A stretch of DNA of 64,000 nucleotides from Pseudomonas bubulae (GTDB lineage Bacteria; Pseudomonadota; Gammaproteobacteria; Pseudomonadales; Pseudomonadaceae). Below are positions 1 through 7,873 of this stretch, piece by piece. Numbering within the stretch: position 1 is the stretch's first letter; every line of letters starts with the position of its first letter. The stretch lies in assembly GCF_900618535.1 (NCBI RefSeq), contig NZ_UYJA01000005.1:186001-250000 (forward strand), read 5' to 3'. The position numbers were made by a program, and so were the translations under genes. The notes below the pieces were generated by a model. That model was not told where the DNA came from. It made no database searches and worked only from the letters and a program-made list of their open reading frames with translations.

Positions 1-1029
1 GCCAAACGCCAGCTCAACCGTCGTCAGAATTGGCGCATCGAAAAGATCCAGGGCGAGCGCGCTGCCCGCGCCGCCAAACGCGAATCCAGTGCCGTCGAAG
101 CGCTTGAAGGCGGCGATTTAGGCCCCGAGCAACTTGGCCTGGTGATCGCGCACTTTGGTGTGCAGGTCGAAGTCGAAGCCCAGGAAGGTGAGCTCAAAGG
201 CCAGATGTTCCGTTGCCACCTGCGCGCCAACCTGCCCGCTCTGGTAACCGGTGACACGGTTGTGTGGCGCGCCGGCAATCAGGGCATCGGCGTTATCGTC
301 GCCCAGTTGCCGCGCAAGACCGAGCTGTGCCGCCCTGACAGCCGTGGCCAGCTCAAGCCGGTTGCTGCCAACGTCGACATGATCGTGATTGTGTTCGCGC
401 CCATGCCCGAGCCGCACGCCAACCTGATCGACCGCTATCTCGTCGCCGCCGAGCACGCCGGGATTCGCCCGCTGTTGCTGCTCAACAAGGCTGACCTGAT
501 CGACGAGCAGAACGCACCGGCGCTGAATGCGTTGCTGGGGGTTTATCGTCAACTGGGTTATCCGGTGCTGGAAGTGTCGGCCCATCACGGCGATGGCATG
601 CAGCAGTTGCAAGCGCAACTGGACGGCCATATCAGTGTGTTTGTGGGTCAGTCGGGCGTTGGCAAGTCGTCCCTGGTCAACAGCCTGCTGCCTGAGGTCA
701 ACCTTCGGGTCGGGCCGCTCTCGGAGATTTCCGGCCAGGGTACGCACACCACGACCACGGCACGCTTGTTCCACTTCCCGGGCGGCGGCGATCTGATCGA
801 CTCCCCGGGTATTCGTGAGTTCGGCCTGGGCCACGTCAGCCGTGCCGATGTCGAGGCGGGGTTCATCGAGTTCAACGACCTGATCGGCCGTTGCCGCTTC
901 CGCGACTGCAAGCATGACCGCGAGCCGGGCTGTGCATTGCTGATGGCCCTGGAAGATGGCCGCGTGCAGCAACAGCGCATGAACAGCTATCGCTCGATCA
1001 TTGCCAGCTTGCCTGAGTCGAGTTACTGA
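1..1029 (+). CDS. rsgA: Ribosome small-subunit-dependent GTPase RsgA (5' end outside window)
   Basis: Circularly permuted GTPase that helps late maturation of the 30S ribosomal subunit in the cytoplasm. The frame is open from base 1, so the N-terminus lies upstream; 342 residues are visible. An OB-fold-like region (about residues 45-110) is followed by the permuted G motifs: G4 (LLNKADLID, about 160), G1 P-loop (GQSGVGKSS, about 216) and G3 (DSPGIREFG). The C-terminal zinc-binding region keeps the Cys/His pattern CRFRDCKHDREPGC. This motif order is diagnostic of the YjeQ/RsgA family. It converges with motB across a palindromic repeat. Confidence 0.97.
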   Translation, partial: AKRQLNRRQNWRIEKIQGERAARAAKRESSAVEALEGGDLGPEQLGLVIAHFGVQVEVEAQEGELKGQMFRCHLRANLPALVTGDTVVWRAGNQGIGVIVAQLPRKTELCRPDSRGQLKPVAANVDMIVIVFAPMPEPHANLIDRYLVAAEHAGIRPLLLLNKADLIDEQNAPALNALLGVYRQLGYPVLEVSAHHGDGMQQLQAQLDGHISVFVGQSGVGKSSLVNSLLPEVNLRVGPLSEISGQGTHTTTTARLFHFPGGGDLIDSPGIREFGLGHVSRADVEAGFIEFNDLIGRCRFRDCKHDREPGCALLMALEDGRVQQQRMNSYRSIIASLPESSY

Positions 1030-1042
1030 TTCAGGCCAGAAG

Positions 1043-1150
1043 CCCCCTCACCCCAGCCCTCTCCCGGAGGGAGAGGGGGCAAATTATCAGTGTTCTTGAA
1101 GCCGCGTGCGCTCAGTCCCCTCTCCCTCTGGGAGAGGGTTAGGGTGAGGG
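1043..1150. repeat. Paired CCCTCTCCC-type inverted repeat between rsgA and motB
   Basis: Two copies of a CCCTCACCC-N-CCCTCTCCC element lie head to head. Each can also fold on itself (CCCTCTCCC-ggag-GGAGAGGG). It fills the gap between the convergent rsgA and motB stops and may stop transcription from both sides. Its right end reaches into motB and supplies that gene's last codons and stop. A related single element lies at 9438-9480. Confidence 0.8.
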
Positions 1151-2125
1151 CGGCGGGTCGTCAAACAGATTCAGCTTCTGCCGTTCTTCATGCATCGGCA
1201 GTGGCTGTTTGTCGGCGGGCAGCTTGATCGGGTCAACTGGCGCCTTGGGCAGTTCCTGGGGCTTGACTGACTCCGCACCCTGCTCGCCTTCAATCGCCTG
1301 CTGGGCCTTTTTGTTCAGCACCACAATGTCGATACGACGGTTGACCGGATTATTGGGGTTAGCCGTGTCGAACAGCACTGACGAGGCATAACCCACCACC
1401 CGCGCAATCTGCCCTTCCGGGTAGCTGCCCGCCACCAGTGCACGCCGCGCAGCATTGGCACGGTTGGCCGACAACTCCCAATTGCCGTAATCACCGCCCC
1501 CCGCATAAGGCATGGCATCGGTGTGGCCGCTGATACTGACCTTGTTGGGTACTGCCTTGATGGTGTCGGCCATGGCCAGCAAAATATCTTCGAAGTACGG
1601 TTTGAGCCTTGCACTGCCCACATCAAACATCGGCCGGTTTGCGGCATCCATGATCTGGATACGCAGGCCGTCCGGGGTTATTTCAAACAGCAACTGATCC
1701 TTGAACTTGCGCAGCTGCGGGTTTTCTTCGACCTTGTTCTGCAACTCCTGCAACAGCAGTTCGAGGCGCTCTTTCTCGACCTGCTCGGCCATGCTTTCAA
1801 CCTGCTCGGCATCTACCTTGATCTTGTCGGGCTGGGGCTGCAGTTTTTCTTCAGGGTTGAGGGTGTTGTCCGGCGCCAAGGCCGGAGTGCCGCCCAGGTC
1901 GATGACGTAGGGCGTGCCGCTTTCGCTGAATCCGATCGGATCTTTGAAATAACCACCAATGGCGATCTTTTGCTCGGGCGTGGCCGCCGTCATCAGCCAC
2001 ATCACCAGAAAGAACGCCATCATCGCCGTGGCGAAGTCGGCAAAGGCGATTTTCCAGGCGCCACCGTGATGGCCTGCGGCGTAGCGCTTGACGCGCTTGA
2101 TGATTATGGGCTGGTTGTTTTCCAT
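1139..2125 (-). CDS. motB: Flagellar motor stator protein MotB
   Basis: Peptidoglycan-anchored half of the proton-driven MotAB stator in the inner membrane. It has 328 residues. A single membrane helix near residues 26-48 carries the proton-binding aspartate in FADFATAMMAFF (Asp30 here, equivalent to Asp32 of E. coli MotB). A plug/linker region follows, then an OmpA-like peptidoglycan-binding domain (about 150-280) with SGHTDAMP and ELSANRANAARR. It starts 3 bp after motA stops, so the two are co-transcribed. The C-terminal residues PPPSP and the stop codon are encoded by the palindromic repeat at 1043-1150, which suggests that insertion of the repeat reshaped the tail. Confidence 0.96.
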   Translation of the reverse strand: MENNQPIIIKRVKRYAAGHHGGAWKIAFADFATAMMAFFLVMWLMTAATPEQKIAIGGYFKDPIGFSESGTPYVIDLGGTPALAPDNTLNPEEKLQPQPDKIKVDAEQVESMAEQVEKERLELLLQELQNKVEENPQLRKFKDQLLFEITPDGLRIQIMDAANRPMFDVGSARLKPYFEDILLAMADTIKAVPNKVSISGHTDAMPYAGGGDYGNWELSANRANAARRALVAGSYPEGQIARVVGYASSVLFDTANPNNPVNRRIDIVVLNKKAQQAIEGEQGAESVKPQELPKAPVDPIKLPADKQPLPMHEERQKLNLFDDPPPSP

Positions 2126-2128
2126 AAA

Positions 2129-2980
2129 TCAGCGACCACGAACCACTTGTTCCAGCTCGGAAAAACTGGGCCGGTGCTTGGGGTACAGGACCTTGCGACC
2201 AAACTCGACCGCCAGCGACGGCGGCATGCCTGAGGCCGAAGCCACCAGCGAGGCCTTGATCGATTCATACACGTTGAGTTCTTCCTTGGCATCGTGAGCC
2301 AAAGACGTCGCCAACGGACCGAAAAAACCATAGGCCGCCAAAATACCGAAGAAGGTACCTACCAGCGCGGCGCCAACGTGCATGCCGATGGCCGCCTGAT
2401 CACCTTCGCCCAGCGAGGCCATGGTCACCACAATACCCAGTACCGCGGCGACGATACCGAAACCCGGCATGCCGTCGGCGATACCGGTAACGGCGTGGGA
2501 AGGATGCTCCAGCTCTTCCTTGAGGTTATACAGCTCCATGTCAAACAACCCCTCAAGCTCGTGGGGGGCCATGTTGCCCGAGGACATGATGCGCAGGTAA
2601 TCGCAGATAAACGCGGTCATGCGCTCATCTTTAAGGACAGTGGGGTATTTGGCGAAGATAGGGCTGGCGGCCGCGTCTTCAATGTCGCTCTCGATGGCCA
2701 TCATGCCTTCGCGACGACTTTTGTTGAGAATCTCGTAAACCAGGCCCAACACTTCGAGATAAAAAGCGTGGGAGAAACGCGAACCGAACATGCCCAGTGA
2801 TTTTTTGATCACATGCATGGTCATGTAACCGGGGTTGGCTTGCAGGAACGCACCGAAGGCCGCACCGCCGATGATCAAAACCTCGAACGGCTGGATCAGC
2901 GCCCCGATTTTACCGTGGGAAAGTACGTATCCGCCGAGCACACTCGCGAACACGACGATGATGCCGATAATTTTAGCCAT
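2129..2980 (-). CDS. motA: Flagellar motor stator protein MotA
   Basis: Proton-channel subunit of the flagellar stator and partner of MotB. It has 283 residues, the usual length, starting MAKIIGIIVVFASVLGG. Four membrane segments are visible: two near the N-terminus and two after residue 165 (GIVAAVLGIVVTMASLG and GTFFGILAAYGFFGPLA). The large cytoplasmic loop between them is charged and includes ESDIEDAAASPIF. It is the first gene of motAB. The 130 bp upstream, shared with the divergent HDOD gene, should hold the promoter, but I could not fix a convincing -35/-10 pair. Confidence 0.96.
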   Translation of the reverse strand: MAKIIGIIVVFASVLGGYVLSHGKIGALIQPFEVLIIGGAAFGAFLQANPGYMTMHVIKKSLGMFGSRFSHAFYLEVLGLVYEILNKSRREGMMAIESDIEDAAASPIFAKYPTVLKDERMTAFICDYLRIMSSGNMAPHELEGLFDMELYNLKEELEHPSHAVTGIADGMPGFGIVAAVLGIVVTMASLGEGDQAAIGMHVGAALVGTFFGILAAYGFFGPLATSLAHDAKEELNVYESIKASLVASASGMPPSLAVEFGRKVLYPKHRPSFSELEQVVRGR

Positions 2981-3132
2981 AGATATAAAAGTACTTCTTG
3001 GGTCGGTTCAAGGTCATATTCCAGCGTAGCTAAAACTCTTCTTCTCCTTATCGGCGAATCTGCGCCAGACTATAGCCGGTAGAGCCGAAAAGCCATTCGA
3101 CCCCCAGATTGGATGATCATCGCGTCCTCATT

Positions 3133-4671
3133 ATGGCCAACGAAACCCGCGCACCGATATCAACACCCACCACCCTGGATGCCTGGGTTGCACACCTGGA
3201 CGCCGTCGATCTGCCGATCCCGCAAACCAGCCATGCGCGGGTCTTCAAGACCCTCAACGACAGTCGCCGCTCGTTACGCGAAATTGCCGAGGTCATGCAG
3301 GACAGCCCGGCGCTGGCCCTCAGACTGATCCGCGAGGCCAACCAGCAAGTCCAAAGCAGCCTGAGCGAGCCGGCCGAGAGCCTTGAAGTGGCGATCAACC
3401 GCCTGGGCCTCAAACGCACCCAGATGCTGCTCGAACATGTGCCGGCGCTGGCGATCGAGGATATCCCGCTGGCCTACCGACAAATCCAGCTGATCAGCCA
3501 GCACGCCGCACAACAGGCCATTGGCCTGTTCGGCAATCGCCTGGCGCGGCTCTGGCAGGAAATCTACTGGAGCAGCTTGCTGTTTCTGTCACCGCTATGG
3601 GCCCTGGCACTGACCCACCCACTGCTGCTCGAAACCTGGGAACGGCGGGTGGTCGGGCACAATGAGTGCGCCAGTAAAGTCGAGCGCCAGCTTTTTGGTG
3701 TGCCACTGTTTGATATCTGCCGCAGCCTGGCCGAGCTGTGGCGTCTGCCGGGGTGGGTGATGCAAGGTTATACGGTGATCACCGAAGAGCGCCGCACCCT
3801 GGTCAGGGTGCTGCATATCGCCCGCGACACCCATCACCCCCTGCGTCAGCAACAACTGCTGGACGCCGACCCGGTCCTGCGGCGCTGGCTCAACCAGCCT
3901 GCCAACAGTGTGTTGCTGGCCAACTGCCTGGCGCTGTCAGCCCAGCAGGGCTGGGACACACCGCACAACCTGCGCTGGCAGTACGTCACCAGCCTTTACC
4001 TGCAAATGCCCCTGGACGAAGTTCAGCAGCAGGCACACCAGCAGGCCGCGAGCAGCGCGCGCTATCACTCCAGCCCCGACCTTTGGCATCCGGCCCAGGC
4101 ATTGCTCTGGCCGTGGGACTCACGCCGCAACGGGGACAATTCGCAGGCAGCCCCGCCTCCCTCGGCCGAGGCACTCGTCGCCTGGCGCAAACATTGCGGG
4201 CAGCTGCTGGAGCAACCCAGCGCATTCAGCAACCCGATGCATCTGAGCACCTGTGCCCGCGAAGCCTTGCAGGCGTGCGGCATGCGCCGGGTGATGATAC
4301 TCACCCCCGACAAGACCTCGACCAGCCTGAGCGTCAACCAGATTGCCGGCCTGGGCAGAACCGCCTTCGACCTGACCGTCAACATCAGTGACAGCACCGC
4401 GCTGCAACGCCTGATGATGCAACCTGCACAAGTGCGCCTGACGCCCGAAAACAACGCGGTGATCTCCGCAGTCTTGCCCTACAGCCTGCGCAGCCTGTTC
4501 CCCGGCGAGCATCTGCTGCTACGCTCGCTGAGCAATAACGGTCGCGTGGTCATGCTCATACTGGCAGACCAGGGCGGCGGGCCATTTTCCGAAACCAGCG
4601 TGCAAGCCTTTGGCAAAACGGCCCAATGCATCGAGAAAGCCTTGAATACCTTTAGTAGTCGCGGGCGCTAG
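3133..4671 (+). CDS. HDOD domain-containing protein
   Basis: 512-residue soluble protein. The N-terminal half (about residues 20-210) resembles the HDOD fold, a catalytically degenerate HD domain found in bacterial signalling proteins: see DLPIPQTSHARVFKTLND, LREIAEVMQDSPALALRLI and INRLGLKRTQMLLEHVP. The C-terminal third (about 370-505) looks like a divergent GAF-type sensory region. I start at the ATG that begins MANETRAPIS; an in-frame TTG 24 bp upstream is possible, and neither has a strong ribosome-binding site. It is divergent from motAB, and a gene of this type occupies the same place in P. aeruginosa. The precise role is unknown. Confidence 0.8.
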   Translation: MANETRAPISTPTTLDAWVAHLDAVDLPIPQTSHARVFKTLNDSRRSLREIAEVMQDSPALALRLIREANQQVQSSLSEPAESLEVAINRLGLKRTQMLLEHVPALAIEDIPLAYRQIQLISQHAAQQAIGLFGNRLARLWQEIYWSSLLFLSPLWALALTHPLLLETWERRVVGHNECASKVERQLFGVPLFDICRSLAELWRLPGWVMQGYTVITEERRTLVRVLHIARDTHHPLRQQQLLDADPVLRRWLNQPANSVLLANCLALSAQQGWDTPHNLRWQYVTSLYLQMPLDEVQQQAHQQAASSARYHSSPDLWHPAQALLWPWDSRRNGDNSQAAPPPSAEALVAWRKHCGQLLEQPSAFSNPMHLSTCAREALQACGMRRVMILTPDKTSTSLSVNQIAGLGRTAFDLTVNISDSTALQRLMMQPAQVRLTPENNAVISAVLPYSLRSLFPGEHLLLRSLSNNGRVVMLILADQGGGPFSETSVQAFGKTAQCIEKALNTFSSRGR

Positions 4672-4680
4672 CGCTACAAT
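4651..4680 (+). promoter_or_regulatory. Candidate sigma-70 promoter of rhdA-psd
   Basis: TTTAGT and TACAAT are separated by 18 bp and lie 28 bp before the rhdA ATG. The element overlaps the stop codon of the HDOD gene. It is a match by eye only; the -35 is weak. Confidence 0.4.
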
Positions 4681-4707
4681 CCCCCCTTTTTGCTCTGGAG
4701 GCTTCCT

Positions 4708-5535
4708 ATGCCTGGCTTCTCTGGCTTGCCATTAGTGATCGAGCCCGGCGACCTGCTCGCCCGGCTCGACGCACCCGAACTGATCCTGGTTGACCTGACC
4801 AGTGTTGCACGCTACGAGGCCGGGCATATTCCGGGCGCCCGTTTTGTCGACCCGAAACGCACGCAACTGGGCTTGCCACCGGCACCCGGCCTGCTGCCGT
4901 CGCAAGCGTCACTCGAAACCCTGTTCGGCGAGCTGGGGCACAATCCCGACGCGGTCTATGTGGTCTATGACGACGAAGGCGGCGGCTGGGCCGGGCGGTT
5001 TATCTGGCTGCTTGATGTAATCGGGCACAAGGCATACCACTATCTGGACGGGGGCATTCACGCCTGGATTGGCGAAGGCTATGCCCTCAGCCAGGACGTG
5101 CCTGCCGCCGTCAATGGCCCGGTGGCGCTGACCTTGCACGATGAACCCACTGCCACCCGCGAGTACCTGCAAAGCCGCCTGGGCGCCGCCGACCTGGCGA
5201 TCTGGGATGCACGCAGTGCCGCCGAATACAGCGGCGAAAAAGTGCTGGCGGCCAAGGGCGGGCATATCCCCGGGGCCAAGCATCTTGAGTGGACCACCGG
5301 CATGGATAAAACCCGTAACCTGCGTATCCGCCCGGACATGGCGCAGATCCTCAAGGATCTGGGCATCACGCCAGACAAAGAAGTGATTACCCACTGCCAG
5401 ACCCACCACCGTTCCGGCTTTACCTATCTCGTCGCCAAGGCGCTCGGTTACCCGCGCGTCAAAGGCTACGCCGGCTCCTGGGGCGAATGGGGCAACCACC
5501 CCGACACCCCCGTCGAGCTACCTGTAAAAAATTAA
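4708..5535 (+). CDS. rhdA: Thiosulfate sulfurtransferase (rhodanese) RhdA
   Basis: Two-domain rhodanese that transfers sulfane sulfur from thiosulfate to cyanide or other thiophilic acceptors. It has 275 residues. The inactive N-terminal rhodanese domain (about 10-125) contains VARYEAGHIPGARFVDP. The C-terminal domain (about 150-270) carries the active-site loop HCQTHHRSG; the CQTHHR signature is that of the Azotobacter vinelandii RhdA type. The ATG is preceded by CTGGAGG at good spacing; an in-frame TTG 18 bp earlier lacks this. psd follows after 9 bp, so the two probably share a transcript. Confidence 0.94.
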   Translation: MPGFSGLPLVIEPGDLLARLDAPELILVDLTSVARYEAGHIPGARFVDPKRTQLGLPPAPGLLPSQASLETLFGELGHNPDAVYVVYDDEGGGWAGRFIWLLDVIGHKAYHYLDGGIHAWIGEGYALSQDVPAAVNGPVALTLHDEPTATREYLQSRLGAADLAIWDARSAAEYSGEKVLAAKGGHIPGAKHLEWTTGMDKTRNLRIRPDMAQILKDLGITPDKEVITHCQTHHRSGFTYLVAKALGYPRVKGYAGSWGEWGNHPDTPVELPVKN

Positions 5536-5544
5536 GGACCTTGA

Positions 5545-6411
5545 ATGAAAAAGCGTTTGTTCCTCCTCAGTCAGTACCTGTTGCCGCATCACCTGCTGTC
5601 ACGCCTGGCCGGCTGTATTGCCGAATGCCGCGTACGCTGGTTCAAGAATGCGTTCACCAGCTGGTTCGCCAAGCGTTATCAGGTAGACATGTCCCAGGCC
5701 CTGGTTGAAGACGTGACCGCCTACGAGCACTTCAACGCCTTCTTTACCCGCGCCCTGAAAGACGGCGCCCGCCCGCTGGATCAAACTCCGGGTGCGGTGC
5801 TAAGCCCTGCCGATGGCGCGGTCAGCCAGCTGGGCCCGATCGAACACGGCCGCGTGTTCCAGGCCAAGGGCCACAGCTACAGCGTGCTGGAGCTGGTGGG
5901 TGGCGATGCTGCAGTAGCAGCCCAGTTTATGGGCGGCGAATTTGCCACCATCTATCTGTCGCCCAAGGACTACCACCGCGTGCACATGCCACTGGCGGGC
6001 ACCCTGCGTGAAATGATCTACGTGCCGGGGCGCCTGTTCTCGGTCAACCAGACCACCGCCGAAAACGTGCCGGAGCTTTTTGCCCGCAACGAGCGTGCGG
6101 TGTGCATTTTTGACACCGAGCGCGGCCCTATGGCCGTGGTATTGGTCGGTGCCATGATCGTGGCATCCATTGAAACCGTGTTTGCCGGTCTGGTTACCCC
6201 GCCGAAACGCGAGCTGAAAACCTTCCGTTACGACGAAGCTGCCCGTGCGCCGATCCACCTGGAAAAAGGTGCCGAGCTGGGTCGTTTCAAACTGGGTTCG
6301 ACGGCGATCGTGCTGTTTGGCGCGGATCAGGTGAAATGGGCCGAAGGCCTGAGGGCAGGAACGCCGGTGATGATGGGTCAGAAAATGGGTGCACCGGCGC
6401 ACGCCGAATAA
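5545..6411 (+). CDS. psd: Phosphatidylserine decarboxylase proenzyme
   Basis: Converts phosphatidylserine to phosphatidylethanolamine, the last step of PE synthesis at the inner membrane. It has 288 residues, typical of type I bacterial enzymes. The self-cleavage motif LGST lies at about residues 250-253 (GRFKLGSTAIVLFGADQ); cleavage before the serine forms the pyruvoyl prosthetic group and separates the alpha and beta chains. Earlier conserved blocks are visible (SPADGAVSQLG; LSPKDYHRVHMPLAG). The start has an AAGGA site 7 bp upstream. It lies downstream of rhdA and converges on serB across a REP pair. Confidence 0.97.
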   Translation: MKKRLFLLSQYLLPHHLLSRLAGCIAECRVRWFKNAFTSWFAKRYQVDMSQALVEDVTAYEHFNAFFTRALKDGARPLDQTPGAVLSPADGAVSQLGPIEHGRVFQAKGHSYSVLELVGGDAAVAAQFMGGEFATIYLSPKDYHRVHMPLAGTLREMIYVPGRLFSVNQTTAENVPELFARNERAVCIFDTERGPMAVVLVGAMIVASIETVFAGLVTPPKRELKTFRYDEAARAPIHLEKGAELGRFKLGSTAIVLFGADQVKWAEGLRAGTPVMMGQKMGAPAHAE

Positions 6412-6419
6412 CCCATAAC

Positions 6420-6510
6420 CCTGTGGGAGCGGGCTTGCTCGCGATGCTGGCAACTCGGTGCATCTGATTCACCGAGGTGATGCAATCGCGGGCAAGCCCG
6501 CTCCCACAGG
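6420..6510. repeat. REP pair (inverted)
   Basis: Two inverted copies of the GTGGGAGCGGGCTTGCTCGCGA element flank a 47-bp spacer that itself holds an inverted CTCGGTG / CACCGAG pair. It lies between the convergent psd and serB genes. The other copies are at 19833, 21235, 34761, 45931 and 56597. Confidence 0.9.
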
Positions 6511-6526
6511 TCATTTACAGGGGGGC

Positions 6527-7741
6527 TCAGCCCTGGCTGTTACGGTCACGCTGACCGAGCAGGTACAGCACGCCATCCAGGCCCAAAGTCGAAATTGCGT
6601 GCTTGGCCGATTTCTTGACCAGCGGCTTGGCACGGAATGCCACACCCAGCCCGGCAATCGCCAGCATCGGCAAATCATTGGCGCCATCACCGACCGCAAT
6701 GGTCTGCTCCAGGCTCAAGCCTTCCTTTTGTGCCAGTTCGCGCAGCAAATCTGCCTTGCGCTGGGCATCAACAATCGGTTCGACCGCAACACCGGTCACC
6801 TTGCCGTCCACCACTTCCAGCTCGTTGGCAAAGACATAGTCGATGCCCAGTCTGGCCTGCACTTGTTTGGCAAAGTAGGTGAAACCGCCTGACAGGATCG
6901 CAGTTTTGTAACCCAGACGCTTGAGCTCGGCGAACAGCACTTCAGCGCCCTCGGTCAGGCGCAACGAAGCACCGATGGCATCCAGCACGCCCACGTCCAG
7001 GCCCTTGAGCAGCGCCATGCGCTCCTTGAAACTGGCCTTGAAATCCAGTTCGCCAGCCATCGCGCGCTCGGTGATGGCCGCCACTTGATCCCCCACGCCT
7101 GCCGCCTTGGCCAGCTCGTCGATCACTTCAGCTTCGATCAGCGTCGAGTCCATGTCGAACACCGCCAGGCGGCGATTGCGACGGAACAGGGTGTCTTCCT
7201 GCAGGGCGATATCCACGCCCAGCTCCTGGGCCAGGTTGAAGAAATCGGCACGCAGCGCGTCAACATCCACAGGCTCGCCACACACACGCAGCTCGATGCA
7301 GCTTTTGCTCGACTCGGTCGACGCATCCAGCGGCACGCGACCGGACAGGCGATCCGTCTGCTCAATGTTCAAACCGTGCTGGCTGATCACCGATGTCACG
7401 CGCTGCAGCTCATGGGCGGTCACCTGGCGGCTCATCAGCGTGACCACATGCCGGGTCTGGCTTTGTTCGTGGACCCAGCGCTGGTAATGCTCTTCGCTGA
7501 TCGGGTCGAAACGCAGCTGCAAACCTTCCTTCGCGATTAAGGGCTGCAGGTCCTTGAGCACTGCCGAAACCAGCTCGGCTTGTGGAATTTCGACCAGAAA
7601 ACCCAATGACAAAACGCCATGGATGGCGGCCTGACCGATGTCGAGAATATTCACACCATTGCTGGCCAGTACACCGGTAATGGCCGCAGTGAGACCCGGA
7701 CGGTCCTCACCTGTGATGTTTATCAGGACGATTTCGCGCAA
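6527..7741 (-). CDS. serB: Phosphoserine phosphatase SerB
   Basis: Final step of serine synthesis: hydrolysis of O-phospho-L-serine. It has 404 residues, the long Pseudomonas form with two ACT-like regulatory regions (about 1-175) before the HAD phosphatase domain. HAD motifs: I, VFDMDSTLIEAE (nucleophile Asp in DMDST); II, SGGFTYF; III/IV, the lysine region and GDGANDLPML. The start is a TTG (protein begins MREIVLINITGEDRPG) preceded by a GGGGG tract; the family starts at the same residue. It is divergent from the YtjB-like gene, an arrangement also seen in enterobacteria. Confidence 0.96.
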   Translation of the reverse strand: MREIVLINITGEDRPGLTAAITGVLASNGVNILDIGQAAIHGVLSLGFLVEIPQAELVSAVLKDLQPLIAKEGLQLRFDPISEEHYQRWVHEQSQTRHVVTLMSRQVTAHELQRVTSVISQHGLNIEQTDRLSGRVPLDASTESSKSCIELRVCGEPVDVDALRADFFNLAQELGVDIALQEDTLFRRNRRLAVFDMDSTLIEAEVIDELAKAAGVGDQVAAITERAMAGELDFKASFKERMALLKGLDVGVLDAIGASLRLTEGAEVLFAELKRLGYKTAILSGGFTYFAKQVQARLGIDYVFANELEVVDGKVTGVAVEPIVDAQRKADLLRELAQKEGLSLEQTIAVGDGANDLPMLAIAGLGVAFRAKPLVKKSAKHAISTLGLDGVLYLLGQRDRNSQG

Positions 7742-7811
7742 GGCACACCCCCATTCGCTAAAAAAAACGCATTCTACCCACTTTCAGTGACCATCGGGCA
7801 CCGCCAAGGCT

Positions 7812-7839
7812 TTGCCGCCCTCAGGCCGCTCGCTATACT
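7812..7839 (+). promoter_or_regulatory. Probable sigma-70 promoter of the YtjB/AhpA-like gene
   Basis: TTGCCG and TATACT are 16 bp apart, ending 34 bp before the GTG start. This is among the better sigma-70 matches in the window, judged by eye. Confidence 0.6.
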
Positions 7840-7873
7840 GCGCACCAACTTAACGGACTAAGAGCCGCGCTCA

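Noticed and set aside
1043..1150. CRISPR-like or tandem repeat array
   Set aside because: There are only two inverted copies and no regular spacers; the REP copies elsewhere are also dispersed pairs, not arrays.
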